Origin: Timema cristinae
Lineage: Eukaryota > Arthropoda > Insecta > Phasmatodea > Timematidae
DNA: 64,000 nt
Direction: 5' to 3'
NCBI GenBank assembly: GCA_039000515.1
Contig: JBCFYV010000012.1
Coordinates: forward strand, 128,722,652 to 128,786,651
Below the pieces are notes generated by a model. It worked only from the letters and a program-made list of their open reading frames with translations. It was not told the DNA's origin and did not search any database. Both the position numbers and the translations under genes were made by a program. Positions 58,855 to 64,000 of the stretch are shown here, in pieces. Within the stretch, counting starts at the first letter, position 1. Each line of letters begins with the position of its first letter.

Positions 58855-61800
58855 GGTCAAAGCTAAGAGATAGTAGAGGAAGTAAGGGTTGGAGTATGTG
58901 AGATAGTAGAGGAAGTAAGGTTGGAGTAATGAGATAGTAGAGGAAGTAAGGGTTGGAGTAATGATAGTAGAAGAGGATAGTAAGAGGTTGGTAGTTATAT
59001 GAGATAGTAAGAATAAGGAATAGTAAGGAGTAGGTGAGTACGATGAGGATAGTTTAGAGGAAGTAAGAGGTTGGAGTATGTGAGATAGTAGAGGAAGTAA
59101 GGGTTGGAGTACATGAGATAGTAGAGGAAGTAAGGGTTGGAGTACTGAGATAGTAGAGGAAGTAAGGGTTGGAGTATTGAGATAGTAGAGGAAGTAAGGG
59201 TTGGAGTACATGAGATAGTAGAGGAAGTAAGGGTTGGAGTACATGAGATAGTAGAGGAAGTAAGGGTTGGAGTATGTGAGATAGTAGAGGAAGTAAGGGT
59301 TGGAGTATGTGAGATAGTAGAGGAAGTAAGGGTTGGAGTATATGAGATAGTAGAGGAAGTAAGGTTGGAGTACATGAGATAGTAGAGGAAGTAAGGGTTG
59401 GAGTAAGGAGATAGTAGAGGAAGTAATGGGTTGGAGTATATGAGATAGTAGAGGAAGTAAGGTTGGAATATGTGAGATAGTAGAGGAAGTAAGGGTTGGA
59501 GTATATGAGATAGTAGAGGAAGTAAGGGTTGGAATATGTGAGATAGTAGAGGAAAAGGGTTGGAGTACGTGAGATAGTAGAGGAAGTAAGGGTTGGAATA
59601 TGTGAGATAGTAGAGAAGTAAGGGTTGGAGTATGTGAGATAGTGGAGGAAGTAAGGGTTGGATACATGAGATAGTAGAGGAAGTAAGGGTTGGAGTACAT
59701 GAGATAGTAGAGGAAGTAAGGGTTGGATAGAGATAGTAGAGAAGTAAGGGTGGAGTATGTGAGATAGTAGAGGAAGCAAGGGTTGGAATATGTGAGATAG
59801 TAGAGGAGTAAGGGTTGGATAATGAGATAGTGAGAAGTAAGGGTTGGGGTACGTGAGATAGTAGAGGAAGTAAGGGTTGGAGTATTGAATAGTAGAGAAG
59901 TAAGGTTGGAATATGTGAGATAGTAGAGGAAGTAAGGGTTGGATACATGAGATAGTAGGAAGTAGGGTTGGAGTACAGAATATAGTAGGTAAGTAAGGGT
60001 TGGAGTACGTGAGATAGTAGAGGAAGTAAGGGTTGGAGTATGTGAGATAGTAGAGGAAGTAAGGTTGGAGTATATGAGATAGTAGAGGAAGTAAGGGTTG
60101 GAATACAGGAGATAGTAGAGGAAGTAAGGGTTGGAATACATGAGATAGTAGAGGAAGTAAGGGTTGGAATACATGAGATAGTAGAGGAAGTAATGTTGGA
60201 GTATGTGAGATAGTGAGGAATAAGGTTGGAGTATGTGAGATAGTAGAGGAATAATGGTTGGAGTACATGAGATAGTGAGGAAGTAAGGGTTGAGTAATGA
60301 GATAGTAGAGGAAGTAAGGGTTGGAGTACTAGAAGTAGGAAGTAAGGGTTGGAGTAGAGATAGTAGAGGAAGTAAGGTTGGAGTACGTGAGATAGTAGAG
60401 GAAGTAAGGTTGGAATATGTGAGATAGTAGAGGAAGTAAGGGTTGGAATATGTGAGATAGTAGGAAGTAGGGTTGGATATGTGAGATAGTAGAGGAAGTA
60501 AGGTTGGAGTACTGAGATAGTGGAGGAAGTAAGGTTGGAGTAGAGATAGTGGAGAAGTAATGTTGGAGTATGTGAGATAGTAGAGGAGTAAGGGTTGGAT
60601 ATGTGGATAGTAGAGGAAGTAAGGGTTGGAGTATGTGAGATAGTAGAGGAAGTAAGGGTTAGAGTATGGAGATAGTAGAGGAAGTAGGGTTGGAATATGA
60701 GATGTAGAGGAAGTAAGGGTTGATAGTGAGATAGTAGGAGAAGGGTGGAGTATGTGAGATAGTAGAGGAAGTAAGGTTGGAGTCGTGAGATAGTAGAGGA
60801 AGTAAGGGTTGGAGTACGTGGATAGTAGAGAAGTAAGGTTGGAGTACGAGATAGTGAGGAAGTAGGGTTGGAGTACTGAGATAGTAGAGGAAGTAAGGGT
60901 TGGAGTAGTGAGATGTAGAGGAAATAAGGGTGGAGTAGTGAGATAGTAGAGGAAGTAAGGGTTGGAGTATGTGAGATAGTAGAGGAAGTAAGGTTGGAGT
61001 ACGTGAGATGTAGAGGAAGTAAGGGTTGGAGTACGTGAGATAGTAGAGAAGTAAGGTTGGAGTATGTGAGATAGTAGAGGAAGAAGGGTTGGAGTATGTG
61101 AGATAGTGAGGAAGTAGGGTTGGAGTATGTGAGATAGAGAGAAGTAAGGGTTGAGTAATGAGATAGTAGAGGAAGTAAGGGTTGGAGTATGTGAATGTAG
61201 AGGAAGTAAGGGTTGGAGTATGTGAGATAGTAGAGGAGTAGGGTTGGAATATGTGAGTGTAAGAAGTAAGGGTTGGAGTATGTGAATAGAGAGGAAGTAA
61301 GGTTGGATACATGAATAGAGAGGAGTAAGGGTTGGAGTATGTGGATAGTAGAGGAAAGGGTTGGATAGAATAGTAGAGGAAGTAAGGTTGGAGTATGGAT
61401 AGTGAGGAAGTAAGGGTTGGAGTACATGAGATAGTAGAGGAAGTAAGGGTTGGATACATGAGATGTAGGGAAGTAAGGGTTGGAGTAGTGAGATAGTAGA
61501 GAAGTAAGGGTTGGATACATGAGATAGTAGAGGAAGTAAGGTTGGTATGTGAGATAGTGGAGGAATAGGGTTAGATATTGGATAGTAGAGGAAGTAAGGG
61601 TTGGATATGAGATAGTAGAGGAAGTAAGGTTGGAGTATGTGAGATAGTAGAGGAAGTAAGGGTTGGAATATGAGATAGTAGAGGAAGTAGGGTTGGAGTA
61701 TGTGAGATAGTAGAGGAAGAAGGGTTGGATACATGAGATAGTAGAGGAAGTAAGGGTTGGAGTACATGAGATAGTAGAGGAAGTAAGGGTTGAGTATGAG

Positions 61801-64000
61801 ATAGTAGAGGAAGTAAGGGTTGGAGTACATGAGATAGTAGAGGAGTAAGGTTGGAGTATTGAGATAGTAAGGAAGTAAGGGTTGGAGTATGTGAGTAGTA
61901 GAGGAAGTAAGGGTTGGGTAGTGAGATAGTAGAGGAAGTAAGGTTGGAGTATGAGATAGTAGAGAAGTAAGGTTGGAGTAGTGAGATAGTGAGGAAGTAA
62001 GGGTTGAGTAGTATGTAGTAGAGGAAGTAAGGGTTGGAGTAGTTGAGATAGTAGAGGAAGTAAGGTTGGAGTAAGTGAGATAGTAGAGGAAGTAAGGGTT
62101 GGGTTGGATGAGATAGTAGAGGAAGTAAGGGTTGGAGTACATGAGATAGTAGAGAAGTAAGGGTTGAATGAGAGAGAGATAGTAGAGGAGTAATGGTTTA
62201 GTAAATGAGAGGTTAGTTAGAGGAAGTAAGGGTTGGAGTACATGAATAGTAGAGTAAGTAAGGTTGGAGTAGTGAGATAGTAGAGGAAGAAGGTTGGAGT
62301 AATGAGTAGTAGAGGAAGTAAGGGTTGGAGTATGAGATAGTAGAGGAAGTAAGGTTGGAGTAATGGAGATAGTAGGGAAGTAAGGTTGGAGTACATGAGA
62401 TAGTAGAGGAAGTAAGGTTGAGTAGATAGTAGAGGAAGTAAGGGTTGGAGTAGTGAGATAGTAGAGGAAGTAGGGTTGGAGTAATGAGATAGTAGAAGAG
62501 GAAGTAAGGGTGGAAAGAGTGGATAAAGAGGTGGGAGTATATAGTAGAGGAAGTAAGGTTGATAAGAGATAGTAGAGGAAGTAAGGGTGGAAATGAGGAA
62601 GTGGATTGGGATATGGGAGATAGTGAGATAGTAAGGTGGATATGTGAGAAGTAAGGAGTAGGTGAGTGAGATAGTAGGAAGAAGGGTTGGGTATAATAGT
62701 AGGGAAGTAAGGTTGGAGTATGGAGATATAGAGAAGTAGGTTGGAATTGGATAGTAGAGGAAGAGGGTTGAGATAGGAGGAGGATGTGGTATGAGATAGA
62801 GGTTAAGGGTTGGAGTAGTGAGATAAGAAGTAGGTTGGAGTAATAGATAGAGAGTAAGGTTGGGTAAATGAGTAGTAAGGAGTAGGGAGATGAAGAGGTG
62901 ATAGAATGTGGAGTAAAGGGGATATAGTGGAAGTAAGGTGAGTTGGAGTAGTAGAGAAGATAGGTTGGAGTAGTGGAGTAGTGAGAGTAAGGTTGGGTAG
63001 TAGAAGTGAGGAAGTAAGGGTTGGAGTATGAATAAGAGGAGTAAGGTTGGATATGGAGATAGGAGAAGTAAGGGTTGGAGAATGAGGATAGAAGGGAAGT
63101 AGTTGAGTAAAAGAAGTAAGGGTTGGAGTAATGAGATAGTGGAAGTAAGGTTGGAGTAAATGTAGAGAAGTAGGTGGGTTGAATTAAGGAAGTAGGTGAA
63201 TGATAAGGAAGTAAGGTTGGAGTTAGATAGTAGAGGGTAGGGTTGAGTAGTGAGATGTAAGGAAAGGGTGGATAATAGATAGTAGAGAAGTAGGTTGGAG
63301 TTGGAGTAGGGAAGTAAGGTTGGAGTAAGAATAGTAGAGGAAGTAAGGGTTGGGTATGAATAGTAGAGGAAGTAAGGGTTGGTATGAGATAGTAGAGAAG
63401 GGTTGGATATGAGTAGAGGAAGTAAGGTTGGAGTATTGAGAGTAGAAGGAGAAGGGTTGGAGTAGAATAGTAGGAAGTAAGGTTGGGTAGTGAGATAGTG
63501 AGGAAGTAGGGTTGGTATGGATATAGAGGAAGTAAGGTTGAGTATGTGAGTAGTAGAGGTAAGGTGAGTATGATAGTGAGAGTAAGTGAGTATTAAGAGG
63601 AAAGGGTTTGGTTGAGATAGTAGAAGTAAGGTTGGAGTTGTGAAAGTGGAAGTAAGTTGGATATGAGATAGAGGATAGGAGTAGATATAAGAGTAAGGTT
63701 GGATGAGATAGAGAGAAGTTGGAGTATGATATGAGAGTAAGTGATATATAGATAGGAGGAAGAGGGTTGATATGAGATAGTAATAGTAAGGTTGATATGA
63801 GTAGTGAGAAGTAAGGTTGAGTATGAATGTAAGAAGTAAGGTTGGAGTATGAGTAGTGAGAAGTAAGGGTTGGATATGAGATAGTGAGGAAGTAAGGGTT
63901 GGATATTGAGAGTGAGGAAGTAAGGTGATATTGAGAAGAGAGGATAAGGTTGGAGTATGGAGATAGTAGAGTAGGTTGGAGTTGAGTAGTGAGAAGTAAG
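58855..64000. repeat. 33-bp tandem array to the window end, about 150 copies
   Basis: The unit is GAGATAGTAGAGGAAGTAAG, GGTTGGAGTATGT. Copies are clean near 59040-60300 and become rich in one-base deletions toward 64000. The 33-bp unit leaves the minus strand open for up to 1104 codons of Tyr/Leu/Ser-rich repeat (SSTISHTPTL), which I regard as an artefact of unit length. Confidence 0.95.

Noticed and set aside
58828..62142. 1104-codon and overlapping 841-, 404- and 266-codon minus-strand frames
   Set aside because: They are readings of the 33-bp array, switching frame at every one-base deletion, with Tyr/Leu/Ser/Thr repeats and no domain.

Overview
This is eukaryotic nuclear DNA, most likely from an arthropod and probably an insect. 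Genes are spread over many exons with GT-AG introns. The window is AT-rich and packed with tRNA-derived SINEs, Ty1/copia, LINE, Penelope-like, Harbinger and hAT debris. The eIF2-alpha protein is closest in my memory to insect homologues. A hemipteran is a guess; the sequence does not settle it.

Three cellular genes are supported. (1) 1831-7609, plus strand: an RTN4IP1-like zinc-less medium-chain reductase in eight exons, with a membrane-type segment ahead of the reductase domain. (2) 13908-27283, minus strand: the alpha subunit of eIF2, five coding exons, 327 residues, with the regulatory Ser51 present. Its introns carry megasatellite-like arrays. (3) 51137-56685, plus strand: the start of a DEK chromatin-protein gene, six exons, including the SAP-like DNA-binding region. 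Its 3' end is not visible and a 100-N assembly gap follows at 57140-57239. The three genes are not a pathway; they are ordinary housekeeping genes in a repeat-swollen region.

Layout: 1-1247, a 52-bp array. 1249-7609, RTN4IP1. 7901-11260, a 30-bp array. 11261-13850, spacer. 13908-27283, eIF2-alpha, containing a 48-bp array of about 113 copies that splits a transposase relic, and a 29-bp SacI-palindrome array. 28743-29020, a SINE with perfect target-site duplication. 29760-30462, a minisatellite with a young copia element inserted (30463-34935, identical LTRs). 37600-38325, a LINE relic. 40530-41905, a 43-bp array. 42157-42570, a hAT MITE with an 8-bp duplication. 43412-46300, Harbinger partner-protein and transposase relics. 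46490-47525, an old copia relic. 48152-50736, two MITEs with TTA/TAA duplications. 51137-56685, DEK with three arrays in its introns. After the gap come a Penelope-like relic (57668-58560) and a 33-bp array that runs off the window end.

About one third of the window is tandem repeat. The clearest unusual observations are: an array in DEK intron 2 in which every unit repeats the probable splice donor of the preceding exon; a 48-bp satellite lying between the N- and C-terminal parts of a single transposase relic, with nested 720-bp and 1344-bp higher-order duplications; and three independent reading frames that each look one A short in an A4 run, which points to assembly error. I found no convincing new multi-gene system.
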